Positions 26,922-35,078 of a stretch of 37,248 nucleotides of DNA are shown piece by piece. The translations under genes were made by a program, and so were the position numbers. The first letter of the stretch is position 1. Each line of letters begins with the position of its first letter. The DNA lies in the NCBI RefSeq assembly GCF_900101115.1, contig NZ_FNFU01000024.1:1-37248 (forward strand). The letters run 5' to 3'. The DNA is from Cryobacterium psychrotolerans. Lineage in GTDB: Bacteria > Actinomycetota > Actinomycetes > Actinomycetales > Microbacteriaceae. The notes below the pieces were generated by a model that had not been told where the DNA came from, did no database searches, and saw only the letters and a program-made list of their open reading frames with translations.

Positions 26922-28004
26922 GTGTCGACCGGGCGAGCGGCACGCGAGGCCGAGATCCGTCGCTGGCGGCGGTACCTGGCCGACGAACAGGCGGAGGCCT
27001 CGGTCTACCGTGACCTCGCCGGGCGCAGGTCGGGCGAGGAGCGCGACATCCTGCTCGCCCTGGCCGAGGCCGAGGGCCGGCACGAGGCGCACTGGCGCGA
27101 TCTGCTCGGTGACGACGTCGGGGCGCCGCGCAAGGGCGCCCTGCGCACCCGGATGCTCGGCTTCCTGGCCCGCCGGTTCGGCTCGGTGTTCGTGCTCGCG
27201 CTGGCGCAGCGGGCGGAATCCGGCTCGCCCTACGGCGCCGACGCGGACGCGACCGACGCGATGGCCGCCGACGAACGCATCCATGAGGAAGTCGTGCGCG
27301 GCCTGGCCGCCCGGGGGCGCCAGCGCCTCTCCGGCTCGTTCCGGGCCGCGGTCTTCGGAGTCAACGACGGCCTGGTGAGCAACCTGGCGCTCGTGCTGGG
27401 TGTCGGGGCGGCCGGGATGCCGGCCGCCACCATCCTCTTCACCGGTGTCGCGGGACTTCTGGCCGGCGCCCTGTCGATGGCTGCGGGCGAATTCGTCTCG
27501 GTGCGGTCGCAGCGTGAACTGCTCGAGGCCTCCAGCCCGAGCCCGTCGAACACGAGCGACCTGGGCCACCTCGACCTCGGGGCGAACGAACTGACCCTGG
27601 TCTACCGGGCACGGGGGATGAGCCCGGAGAAGGCGGAGATCCACGCGCGGGAGGTGCTGCGCACCATCACGATCGCGACCGGGCCGGTGGACATGGACGC
27701 CCCGGCGAGCGAGCCCGTCGACGAGCACGAAACCGTGGGCACCGCCGTGGGCGCGGCCCTCTCGAGCTTCTGTTTCTTCGCTTCGGGAGCGGTGCTCCCT
27801 CTGCTTCCCTACCTCTTCGGGCTCAGCGGAGCGACGGCCATGATCGGCGCCGCAGTACTCGTCGGGCTGGCCCTGCTCGCGACCGGCGCCATCGTGGGAC
27901 TCCTGTCGGGCGGCCCGCCGCTGCGCCGGGCGCTCCGCCAGCTGGGCATCGGCCTGGGCGCCGCGGCCGTCACCTACGCGCTCGGGCTCATCGTCGGCGG
28001 ATAG
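26922..28004 (+). CDS. Ferritin-like/VIT1 fusion, MbfA-type iron-manganese transporter
   Basis: The 360-residue protein starts at GTG 26922. The N-terminal ~130 residues are a rubrerythrin/ferritin-like helical domain with candidate metal ligands (YLADEQAEASVYRDLA, ALAEAEGRHEAHW, DERIHEEVV). The C-terminal part (~140-360) is a VIT1/CCC1 transporter domain with the family motif FGVNDGLVSNLALVLG, then AGEFVSVRSQRELLE, and about five transmembrane helices. Membrane-bound ferritins of this design (MbfA in Agrobacterium/Bradyrhizobium) export iron; CCC1 relatives carry Fe2+ or Mn2+. It lies 5 nt after gatB with no obvious ribosome site, suggesting read-through coupling with the gatCAB operon. The 3' end is convergent with the cache-domain gene, 30 nt away. 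Confidence 0.85.
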   Translation: MSTGRAAREAEIRRWRRYLADEQAEASVYRDLAGRRSGEERDILLALAEAEGRHEAHWRDLLGDDVGAPRKGALRTRMLGFLARRFGSVFVLALAQRAESGSPYGADADATDAMAADERIHEEVVRGLAARGRQRLSGSFRAAVFGVNDGLVSNLALVLGVGAAGMPAATILFTGVAGLLAGALSMAAGEFVSVRSQRELLEASSPSPSNTSDLGHLDLGANELTLVYRARGMSPEKAEIHAREVLRTITIATGPVDMDAPASEPVDEHETVGTAVGAALSSFCFFASGAVLPLLPYLFGLSGATAMIGAAVLVGLALLATGAIVGLLSGGPPLRRALRQLGIGLGAAAVTYALGLIVGG

Positions 28005-28034
28005 CGCGGCGCGGGCAGCGAAACAAACGGCGCT

Positions 28035-28841
28035 CTAGCGCTGGGCGGGCCGCGCGACCAGGGCGAGGCCGGTGCCCGGGCACCACACGACCTCGTGCCC
28101 GTCGCCCAGCCGAACGGCCGGGCCGGTGTCGGCCGGGCCGGTGTCCTCGCCGCCGCGCAGCGCTCCGGCGAGGCCGTCCAGACGCAGCAGCGCCCCGGTG
28201 GCCAGGTGCACATCCGTCGACAGCAGCACCCGTCCGGATGCGTTGACGAGCGTCACCGGGGTGCCGAGGGCGGCCAGCCGGGGGAGGAGGGCCCGCTCCA
28301 CATCCTCGACGTACAGGTCGGCGCCCACCACCCCGACCACCGCCCGGCCGTGCCGCACCGGCACCGTGAGGGTGAGGGTGTAATCGTCGGTGCACAGGTA
28401 ATCCACGTAGGGACCCGTGATGTGCCGCGCCCCGGTGGTCACCGGCACGCGCCACCACTCCAGGGTGGTGTAGTCACGGAAGTTCTCCTCCGCGCTGTCT
28501 TCGACGGCGTCGAGGCGGCGGACGCCCGGGGCAGCGGCCCCGACCCCGAAGGTGTTGCGGTCGCCGAGCCACCAGGCGAGGTGCCACTCGGCGTCCCGGA
28601 GGAAACCGGGGGCGGCGACGAAGCCGGCACCGATGACGCACCCGTGCTCGCTGGCGAACTCGCGGAGCACCAGGCCCTCAACCAGGGCGTCGAGCTCCGC
28701 GCGGGTGACCTCGCCGCCGCGTGACTCGAGGAAGTCCTGGGTCGCGTCGCGCCAGTGCTCCAGCCGCAGGAAGACGGAGTTGAAGTGCTCGCCGACCGCG
28801 GCAATGCCGTCGGCGATCGATGTGCGGGTCAGGGCATTCAC
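28035..28841 (-). CDS. Soluble cache (PDC)-domain protein
   Basis: The 268-residue protein starts at GTG 28841, supported by the ribosome site GGAAGAGG and the 4-nt gap from the GntR stop. Residues ~60-215 show a PDC/cache pattern: a tyrosine/tryptophan-rich segment DYTTLEWWRVPVTTG, then ITGPYVDYL and LTLTVPVRHGRAVVGVVGADL. This is the ligand pocket architecture seen in extracellular sensors, where Tyr, Trp and Asp contact amine or amino-acid ligands. Unlike most cache proteins it has no signal peptide or membrane helix, so a cytoplasmic ligand-binding role is likely. No output domain is visible. It follows the FadR/GntR gene in one transcript and is near a polyamine-type importer, so it may sense a related amine. 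Confidence 0.75.
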   Translation of the reverse strand: MNALTRTSIADGIAAVGEHFNSVFLRLEHWRDATQDFLESRGGEVTRAELDALVEGLVLREFASEHGCVIGAGFVAAPGFLRDAEWHLAWWLGDRNTFGVGAAAPGVRRLDAVEDSAEENFRDYTTLEWWRVPVTTGARHITGPYVDYLCTDDYTLTLTVPVRHGRAVVGVVGADLYVEDVERALLPRLAALGTPVTLVNASGRVLLSTDVHLATGALLRLDGLAGALRGGEDTGPADTGPAVRLGDGHEVVWCPGTGLALVARPAQR

Positions 28842-28845
28842 CGGG

Positions 28846-29640
28846 TCATTCCTCTTCCTTGGGGCCGTTGGTCGGCCCGGCCGTGTTCTCGGCCGTCGTC
28901 TCAAGGACGGCCTTGGCTTCGATCAGCCACTCGATGGCATCCGTGATCTGGAGCACGGAGAGCCGCCTGGCGGTCTCGCCGTCCTGGTCCGCGATCGCTG
29001 CCACAATACCGCGTTGGGTCTCCCGGCACCGGGCGCGGTAGTCAGGGTTGCGCAGGCACAGCCAGAGCAGGGGGCCGAATTCGGACTGCAGCCTGAGTTC
29101 TTCGCGAACGAGCCGCGCCGACTGGCTCAGGGCGGAGACCTCCAGCCGGAACGTTCCCTGCGCCCGCCGCGCGGCGCCCTCCTGCACAATGTCGGCCGAT
29201 TCCACGATGCGGCGGAGGTTGTCGACGTCGCTGTCCGAGGCCCGATCCGCGGCGAGCTCCGCGGTCATGGCCGCGATGGCGGCGTAGTGCGCGCCCAGGT
29301 CCCGCAGCTGCACCCGGGACAGGCCGAGGAGCCGTTCGTCCTGCAGGCGACCGTGCCCGGCTCCGGCATAGGTGACGAAACTCCCGCCCCCGCGCCCGCG
29401 CTTGGTCTCCACGAGGCCCTTGCGCCGCAGCGCGTCGAGCGCCTCGCGCGCGGTCACCGTGGCCACGCCAAACTGGCGCGCGAGCAGGGATTCGGTCGGC
29501 AGGCGTTCGCCGTCGGCCAGGATCCCGAGCACGATCGCGTCGGTGAGACGTTGCGCGACCAGCTCTGCCCGTCCGGCGCCCTCGAGGGGCGCGAAGACGG
29601 CCGCGTGCGTGACCGTGCGGGGGCGGATGGACTGGGGCAT
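28846..29640 (-). CDS. FadR-subfamily GntR transcriptional regulator
   Basis: The 264-residue protein has an N-terminal winged helix (~20-90) with LTDAIVLGILADGERLPTES, ATVTAREALDALRRKGLV and KRGRGGGSFV, the GntR signature. The all-helical C-terminal FCD-type effector domain (~100-250) is that of the FadR subfamily, whose members often use a metal ion to bind carboxylate ligands. The ATG at 29640 fits the family; 20 further upstream codons in the open frame would overlap the operator. It is divergent from the ABC importer and followed at 4 nt by the cache gene. A consensus FadR-type operator lies at 29660-29670, so control of itself and the importer is likely. Confidence 0.88.
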   Translation of the reverse strand: MPQSIRPRTVTHAAVFAPLEGAGRAELVAQRLTDAIVLGILADGERLPTESLLARQFGVATVTAREALDALRRKGLVETKRGRGGGSFVTYAGAGHGRLQDERLLGLSRVQLRDLGAHYAAIAAMTAELAADRASDSDVDNLRRIVESADIVQEGAARRAQGTFRLEVSALSQSARLVREELRLQSEFGPLLWLCLRNPDYRARCRETQRGIVAAIADQDGETARRLSVLQITDAIEWLIEAKAVLETTAENTAGPTNGPKEEE

Positions 29641-29659
29641 ATTGGATACTCTTCCGGAG

Positions 29660-29670
29660 TTGTGACACGA
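29660..29670. promoter_or_regulatory. Predicted FadR/GntR operator TTGTGACACGA
   Basis: The 11-mer matches the published FadR-subfamily consensus TNGTNNNACNA at every fixed position. It lies 20 nt upstream of the gntR start codon, touching the likely gntR -10 hexamer TACGGT (29675-29670, minus strand). Binding there should block gntR transcription. The importer is 73 nt away on the other side. Confidence 0.6.
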
Positions 29671-29709
29671 CCGTAACATCTGCGGCTGCCGAAAAGACAT
29701 CTAACTCCA

Positions 29710-29715
29710 TATGAT
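29710..29715 (+). promoter_or_regulatory. Possible -10 element of the ABC importer operon (TATGAT)
   Basis: TATGAT lies 27 nt before the GTG at 29743, which has a strong ribosome site AGGAGG (29733-29738). No matching -35 box is seen at 16-18 nt upstream. Confidence 0.4.
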
Positions 29716-29742
29716 TTATCTCAGAGTGAGCTAGGAGGCCAC

Positions 29743-30783
29743 GTGAGCGCGGAATACCCCGCTATCCGGTTGACCGGATTGACCAAGGTCTTCGGCACGG
29801 CCACCGCCGTCGACCACGTGGACCTCGACATCGCAGAGGGGGAGTTCTTCTCGATGCTGGGGCCGTCCGGCTCGGGCAAGACGACCGTGCTGCGCCTCAT
29901 TGCCGGCTTCGAGCAGCCCACGTCCGGCACGATCTCGCTGTTCGGGCAGGACGTGACCCAGCGTGCGCCGTTCGACCGTGACGTCAATACGGTCTTCCAG
30001 GACTACGCGCTCTTTCCGCACATGAGCGTGCTCGAGAATGTCGCGTACGGACTCCGGGTGCGCGGCGTCTCCAAGCGGGACCGCCTGGCCCGGGCGCGCG
30101 AGGCGCTCGACACCGTGCGCCTCGGCGGATTCGGCGACCGCAAGCCCAGCCAGCTTTCCGGCGGGCAGCGGCAGCGTGTGGCGCTCGCCCGCGCCACGGT
30201 CGTCAGGCCCAAGGCGCTGCTCCTGGACGAGCCGTTGGGCGCGCTGGACCTGAAGCTCCGCGAGCAGATGCAGGTCGAGCTGAAGGAACTCCAGCGCGAC
30301 CTCGGGATCACCTTCATCTTCGTCACCCACGACCAGGAGGAAGCCCTCACCCTGAGCGACCGGATCGCGGTGTTCAACGACGGCAGGATCGAGCAGCTCG
30401 GAACCCCCGCGGAGATCTACGACCGGCCCGTCTCCCCGTTCGTCGCGGCGTTCGTGGGCACCTCCAACGTCTTCGACGACGAGGTGTCCCATCGTCTGTT
30501 CGGCCACGGTGGCCTGCATTCCCTGCGGCCGGAGAAGATCTCGATCGGCTCGGAGGCGTCACCGCCCGCAGCGGATCGGACGGCCACGGGCACGCTGGCC
30601 GAGGTCATCTACGTCGGCAGCAGCACACGGCTGATCGTTGACCTCGATGCCGGCAAGCGCATCACGGTCCTCGAGCAGAACGACGCCCACCGTGTGGGCG
30701 AAGACCAGCGCGGCTCGCGCGTCAGTGTCGGGTGGAACGACGTCGACGTCGTCGACCTCGAACCCGCAATCACACACCAGTAG
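29743..30783 (+). CDS. Polyamine-type ABC transporter ATP-binding protein (PotA-like)
   Basis: The 346-residue cytoplasmic ATPase powers the importer encoded by the next three genes. The Walker A motif is GPSGSGKTT (residues 40-48). The Q-loop is in TVFQDYALFPHMSV, the ABC signature is LSGGQ (138-142), Walker B is ALLLDEPLGALD and the switch His is in FVTHDQEEA. The C-terminal ~100 residues look like a TOBE domain (LRPEKISIG, IYVGSSTRLIVDL), as in PotA and other CUT1/MOI-type importers. It is slightly shorter than E. coli PotA. It starts at GTG 29743 after AGGAGG. The order ATPase, binding protein, permease, permease suggests an operon with spermidine/putrescine-like uptake. Confidence 0.9.
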   Translation: MSAEYPAIRLTGLTKVFGTATAVDHVDLDIAEGEFFSMLGPSGSGKTTVLRLIAGFEQPTSGTISLFGQDVTQRAPFDRDVNTVFQDYALFPHMSVLENVAYGLRVRGVSKRDRLARAREALDTVRLGGFGDRKPSQLSGGQRQRVALARATVVRPKALLLDEPLGALDLKLREQMQVELKELQRDLGITFIFVTHDQEEALTLSDRIAVFNDGRIEQLGTPAEIYDRPVSPFVAAFVGTSNVFDDEVSHRLFGHGGLHSLRPEKISIGSEASPPAADRTATGTLAEVIYVGSSTRLIVDLDAGKRITVLEQNDAHRVGEDQRGSRVSVGWNDVDVVDLEPAITHQ

Positions 30784-30799
30784 AAGGATGGAGAACGCT

Positions 30800-32002
30800 A
30801 TGAAACGCTATTCAGAAAACCGCAGGGGGCGCCTGCCATCGGCAGTCCTCACCGGTCTGGCAATTGCCTCGGTCGCCGTGCTCACCGCCTGCGGCACCAC
30901 GCAGGGCGGCGGCGGCGGCAGCGAGGGCCCGAAGGCCGCCGACGAGCTCGGGAAGACCGAAGGCGCCGTGTCGATCCTCGCCTGGCCCGGCTACGTCGAG
31001 GACGGCAGCAACGACCCGGCGGTGGACTGGGTGAGCGCCTTCGAAGACGAGACCGGCTGCAAGGTCACAAGCAAGACCTACGGCACCTCGGACGAGGCCT
31101 TCAACCTGATGAAGACCGGCGAGTACGACGTGGTCGCGGCCTCGGGCGATGCATCGCTGCGACTCGTCGCCGCCGGCGACGTGGCCCCGGTCAACACCGA
31201 CCTGATCCCCAACTACGAGGGCATCTACGACTTCCTCAAGATGCAGTCGTGGAACAGCGTCGACGGGGTCTCGTACGGCATCCCGCACGGCTACGGCGCC
31301 AACCTGCTCATGTACAACACGGAGGCCGTGACACCGGCCCCCACGTCGTGGGACGTCGTGTTCGACAAGTCCTCCGAGTACAAGGGCAAGGTGACCGCCT
31401 ATGACTCGCCGATCTACATCGCGGATGCCGCGGTGTACCTGATGGCCCACCAGCCGGACCTGGGCATCGAGAACCCCTACGCCCTCGATGAGACCCAGCT
31501 GGCCGCGGCCGTCGAGCTGCTCAAGGAGCAGCGCGTCAACATCGGCGAGTACTGGTCCGACTACCTCAAGGAGATCCAGGCCTTCGAGACCGGCGACACC
31601 GTCGTCGGGACCACCTGGCAGGTCATCCGCAACTCCCTCGCCGAGGGAACCAAGGCCGAGGTGGTTCTGCCCGAGGAGGGCGTGACCGGCTGGTCGGACA
31701 CCTGGATGATCGCATCCGAGGCGACGAACCCGAACTGCGCGTACGAGTGGCTGGACTACATCGCGAGCCCCGAGGCGAACGCGCAGGCAACCGAGTACTT
31801 CGGTGAGGCGCCGTCGAACCAGGCTGCCTGCGACTTCCGCTCGGAGGGCTCCTGCGAATCCTTCCACGCCGGAGACGCCGACTACGCGTCGAAGATCTGG
31901 TACTGGTCGACCCCGATCGCCGAGTGCCTGGACGGTCGCACCGATGTGGAGTGCACGGACTACTCCGCCTGGACGACGGCCTGGCAGGAAATCAAGGGCT
32001 AG
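30800..32002 (+). CDS. Extracellular solute-binding lipoprotein (PotD-like)
   Basis: The 400-residue binding protein has a lipoprotein signal peptide: a basic start MKRYSENRRGR, a hydrophobic core AVLTGLAIASVAVL and a lipobox LTAC (Cys31), followed by a Gly-rich linker. The mature part has polyamine-binding-protein features: SILAWPGYVEDG near the start, FEDETGCKVTSKTYGTSDEAF, YDVVAASGD, and a C-terminal EWLDYIASPEANAQATEYFG. The ATG at 30800 is chosen over an ATG 12 nt upstream because GGAG lies 6 nt before it. The ligand is unproven; putrescine/spermidine is the family expectation, but related proteins bind other amines. Confidence 0.9.
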   Translation: MKRYSENRRGRLPSAVLTGLAIASVAVLTACGTTQGGGGGSEGPKAADELGKTEGAVSILAWPGYVEDGSNDPAVDWVSAFEDETGCKVTSKTYGTSDEAFNLMKTGEYDVVAASGDASLRLVAAGDVAPVNTDLIPNYEGIYDFLKMQSWNSVDGVSYGIPHGYGANLLMYNTEAVTPAPTSWDVVFDKSSEYKGKVTAYDSPIYIADAAVYLMAHQPDLGIENPYALDETQLAAAVELLKEQRVNIGEYWSDYLKEIQAFETGDTVVGTTWQVIRNSLAEGTKAEVVLPEEGVTGWSDTWMIASEATNPNCAYEWLDYIASPEANAQATEYFGEAPSNQAACDFRSEGSCESFHAGDADYASKIWYWSTPIAECLDGRTDVECTDYSAWTTAWQEIKG

Positions 32003-32043
32003 GCAGGCCCGATCAGGCCCAGCAGACGGAAGGACGAAGAACA

Positions 32044-32970
32044 ATGACGGTCGACGCAACGGCGCCACCCGGCAAACGGATGACGGTACCGCCGCCCAGG
32101 GACACCCTGGGCCGGCGGGGCTCGGTCTTCCTCAGCCGGCACCGACGCCTGCGACTGACCCTGCTGCTCTCCGCCCCTCTGTTCTGGCTGGGCCTGATCT
32201 ACATCGTTGCCCTGGTCGCGCTGCTGATCACCTCCCTGTGGACCGTCGACACGTTCACCGGGCAGATCTCCCAGACCTGGACCCTCGAGAACATCATCAC
32301 CGTCCTCACCGGTTCGCTGTACCAGACGGTCACGGTCCGCACGGTCGGCGTTGCCCTGCTCGTCACGATCGTCGACATCGTGATCGCCCTTCCCATCGCG
32401 TTCTACATGGCCAAAGTGGCCAGCCCGCGCATGCAGCGCATCCTCGTCATCGCCGTACTGATGCCGCTGTGGGCGAGCTACCTGGTCAAGGCGTACGCCT
32501 GGCGGTCGGTGCTGTCCCAGGAGGGCATCCTGAACTGGCTGCTCGCCCCGTTCGGCGGGGAGAGCCCCGGGTACGGCCTGCCGGCGACGATCATCACCCT
32601 GTCTTACCTGTGGCTGCCGTACGTGATCCTGCCGATCTACGCCGGTCTCGAACGTGTTCCCGACTCGCTGCTCGAGGCGTCCAGCGACCTCGGCGGCAAG
32701 ACGGTCTCGACCCTGCGCCTGGTCGTGCTCCCGATCATCTGGCCGGCCATCATCGCCGGCTCGATCTTCAGCTTCTCGCTCTCGCTCGGCGACTACATCA
32801 CCGTGAACATCGTCGGCGGAGCCAACCAGCTCCTGGGCAACCTCGTTTATACCAACGTGGGCGCCGCCAACAACCTGCCGCTCGCCGCGGCGATCGCCCT
32901 CATCCCCATCGTCATCATCTTCGGCTACCTCGCCACGGTGCGGCGCACGGGCGCCCTGGAAAACCTGTAG
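32044..32970 (+). CDS. ABC transporter permease (PotB-like)
   Basis: The 308-residue inner-membrane permease has about six transmembrane helices. The first follows a ~40-residue cytoplasmic N-terminus (APLFWLGLIYIVALVALL). The cytoplasmic EAA loop, which contacts the ATPase, reads LLEASSDLGGKTVSTLR. This is the PotB/CysTW (BPD_transp_1) fold. The ATG at 32044 follows GGAAGGACGAAG; the open frame upstream overlaps the binding-protein gene and is not real. The second permease begins 8 nt after its stop. Confidence 0.92.
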   Translation: MTVDATAPPGKRMTVPPPRDTLGRRGSVFLSRHRRLRLTLLLSAPLFWLGLIYIVALVALLITSLWTVDTFTGQISQTWTLENIITVLTGSLYQTVTVRTVGVALLVTIVDIVIALPIAFYMAKVASPRMQRILVIAVLMPLWASYLVKAYAWRSVLSQEGILNWLLAPFGGESPGYGLPATIITLSYLWLPYVILPIYAGLERVPDSLLEASSDLGGKTVSTLRLVVLPIIWPAIIAGSIFSFSLSLGDYITVNIVGGANQLLGNLVYTNVGAANNLPLAAAIALIPIVIIFGYLATVRRTGALENL

Positions 32971-32978
32971 GAGACACG

Positions 32979-33779
32979 ATGAGACTGAGTCGAGCGGCGC
33001 GTGGCATCCTGGGCGGACTGACCGTGCTCGTGCTGGCGGGCATCTACCTGCCCCTGTTCGTCGTGTTCGTGAACTCGTTCAGCACCAGCACGAGCCTCAG
33101 CTGGCCGCCGCCGGGCTTCACCCTCGAATGGTGGGCGAAGGCGTTCCGCAGCGAGGGGGCACTGGACGCGCTGGTGACCAGCGTGCAGATCGCCTCCGTC
33201 TCCACGCTCATCGCGCTCGTGCTGGGGACGCTCATCTCCCTGGCCCTGCAGCGGTACTCCTTCTTCGGACGCGAGGCCGTCAGCCTGCTGGTGATCCTCC
33301 CGATCGCCCTGCCCGGCATCATCACCGGTATCGCGCTGAACAACGCCTTCCGCACCATCCTCGGCGTGCAGCTGTCGATCTACACGGTGATCGTCGCCCA
33401 TGCCACGTTCTGCATCGTCACCGTGTTCAACAACGTGATCGCGCGTCTCCGGCGGCTGGGAACGAGCATCGAGGACGCGTCCGCAGACCTCGGCGCCGGC
33501 CTGTGGACCACGTTCCGGCTGATCACCTTCCCCCAGCTGCGCTCGGCGCTTTTCGCCGGCGGTCTCCTCGCCTTCGCGCTCAGCTTCGACGAGATCATTG
33601 TGACGACCTTTACCGCGGGAGCCGGGGTGAAGACCCTGCCCCTCTGGATCCTGGACAACCTCTTCAGGCCGAACCAGGCCCCCGTCGTCAACGTCATCGC
33701 CGTGGTGCTCGTCATCGTGTCGATCATCCCGATCTACATCGCCCAGCGCATTGCCGGGGCGGAGAAGATCGTGCGCTGA
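32979..33779 (+). CDS. ABC transporter permease (PotC-like)
   Basis: The 266-residue second permease of the importer has an N-terminal helix (GLTVLVLAGIYLPLFVVFV), the PotC-typical FNSF-like NSFSTST segment, an EAA loop IEDASADLGAGLWTTFR and about six helices. The segment LAFALSFDEIIVTTF is characteristic of PotC/PotI-type permeases. The ATG at 32979 follows TAGGAGA. It is the last gene of the four-gene operon; dinB starts 68 nt later with its own -10-like hexamer. No polyamine catabolic genes follow. Confidence 0.92.
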   Translation: MRLSRAARGILGGLTVLVLAGIYLPLFVVFVNSFSTSTSLSWPPPGFTLEWWAKAFRSEGALDALVTSVQIASVSTLIALVLGTLISLALQRYSFFGREAVSLLVILPIALPGIITGIALNNAFRTILGVQLSIYTVIVAHATFCIVTVFNNVIARLRRLGTSIEDASADLGAGLWTTFRLITFPQLRSALFAGGLLAFALSFDEIIVTTFTAGAGVKTLPLWILDNLFRPNQAPVVNVIAVVLVIVSIIPIYIAQRIAGAEKIVR

Positions 33780-33834
33780 GGCCGACCGCCGAGGCCGGCG
33801 CGTGAGCCGGTGTGCGGCCCCGCCCCCGGTGGGT

Positions 33835-33840
33835 TAGGGT
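33835..33840 (+). promoter_or_regulatory. Putative leaderless -10 element of dinB (TAGGGT)
   Basis: TAGGGT is followed by CATCCTG and the ATG at 33848, a 7-nt gap. No LexA-type palindrome is seen in the 68-nt gap upstream, so SOS control is not supported by the sequence here. Confidence 0.5.
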
Positions 33841-33847
33841 CATCCTG

Positions 33848-35068
33848 ATGAGCAGGCAGGACGGCAGCAACCGAGAGGTCACGACCACCCCGGTCGATGA
33901 CTCCCGAGCGACCATGCTGCACGTCGACCTGGACGCGTTTTTCGCCTCGGTCGAGCTCCTCGACCACCCCGAACTCGTCGACAGGCCGGTCGTGGTGGGC
34001 CACCGCTCCGGCCGGTCGGTCGTGACCGCGGCCAACTATGTCGCCCGGCGGTACGGCGTGAATTCGGCCATGCCGATGGCCCTTGCGCTGCGCCGCTGTC
34101 CCGACGCAGTCGTGCTGGAGCCGCATATGAGCCGCTACCAGGACTTCTCCCGGCGCGTCATGGCCATCTTCAACGATGTGACCCCGCTGGTGGAACCGCT
34201 CGGGATCGACGAGGCGTTCCTCGACGTGGCCGGGGCCCGGCGCATCCACGGCTCTCCCGCCGAGATCGGCGCGCTGATCCGGCGGCGGGTGGAGACCGAG
34301 ACCGGGCTCACCTGCTCGGTCGGGGCCGCGTCCACGAAATTCGTCGCAAAGCTCGCGTCCGGCCGGGCGAAACCCAATGGCCTGCTCGTCATCCCCGCCG
34401 ACGACACGATCGCCTTCCTGCATCCGCTGCCGGTCGGCGCGCTCTGGGGCGTCGGGGCGACCACCGAGCAGACCCTCCTGCGGCTCGGCTTGAAGCGGAT
34501 CGGCGATATCGCGAACACCCCGTTGTCCGTGCTCCAGGCCGGGGTCGGGGAGGCGGCCGGCCGCAAGCTGCACGACCTCGCCTGGGGGCGTGACCCTCGC
34601 GCCGTCAGCGTGGACCGCGAGGAAAAGAGCATCGGCCATGAGGTGACCTTCGAACACGACGTGACGGATGTCGCCCGCCTGCGCAGCGAGATTCTCCGGC
34701 AGGCGGATGCGGTGGCCGCCCGCCTCCGCGGCGCCGGCCTCGTGGGCCGCACGGTCGTGCTGAAGGTGCGTTACGCCGACTTCAGCACGGTCACCCGCTC
34801 GCGCACCCTGCCCGAGCCCACCAACGTGGGCCGGCGCATCTACGAGGAGGTCGTCGCCGTCTTCGACGCCCTTGCGGCCTCCGGAATCCGGGTGCGGCTG
34901 ATCGGGGTGCGCGTGGAGCAGCTGGGATCCGGGGACGGAGCGGGCCTCGGCCTGTGGGATCCCGACGACGACTGGCGCGAGGCGGAACTCGCCGTTGACA
35001 CTGTGACCGCGCGCTTCGGGCGTGGCGCGGTGAAGCCGGCCTCGCACCTCAAACCCGACAGGGGGTAA
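33848..35068 (+). CDS. dinB: DNA polymerase IV (Y-family translesion polymerase)
   Basis: The 406-residue polymerase copies damaged DNA with low fidelity. Catalytic motifs are MLHVDLDAFFASVE (first Asp pair, ~residues 25-30) and EPLGIDEAFLDVAG (Asp-Glu). The finger/palm motif CSVGAASTKFVAKLASGRAKPNG is split by the family-typical GAAS, and helix-hairpin-helix segments (WGVGATTEQTLLRLG) lead to a little-finger domain (~240-350). The C-terminus ends near WREAELAVDTVTARFG, a form common in actinobacterial DinB. The ATG at 33848 is chosen because TAGGGT lies 7 nt upstream. It is not related to the importer before it. Confidence 0.93.
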   Translation: MSRQDGSNREVTTTPVDDSRATMLHVDLDAFFASVELLDHPELVDRPVVVGHRSGRSVVTAANYVARRYGVNSAMPMALALRRCPDAVVLEPHMSRYQDFSRRVMAIFNDVTPLVEPLGIDEAFLDVAGARRIHGSPAEIGALIRRRVETETGLTCSVGAASTKFVAKLASGRAKPNGLLVIPADDTIAFLHPLPVGALWGVGATTEQTLLRLGLKRIGDIANTPLSVLQAGVGEAAGRKLHDLAWGRDPRAVSVDREEKSIGHEVTFEHDVTDVARLRSEILRQADAVAARLRGAGLVGRTVVLKVRYADFSTVTRSRTLPEPTNVGRRIYEEVVAVFDALAASGIRVRLIGVRVEQLGSGDGAGLGLWDPDDDWREAELAVDTVTARFGRGAVKPASHLKPDRG

Positions 35069-35071
35069 CCT
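35066..35071 (+). promoter_or_regulatory. Putative leaderless -10 element (TAACCT)
   Basis: TAACCT overlaps the dinB stop codon and is followed by GAGCGGC and the ATG at 35079, a 7-nt gap. Confidence 0.45.
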
Positions 35072-35078
35072 GAGCGGC

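Noticed and set aside
33780..33847. LexA/SOS box in front of dinB
   Set aside because: No GAAC-N4-GTTC type palindrome is present in the short gap.
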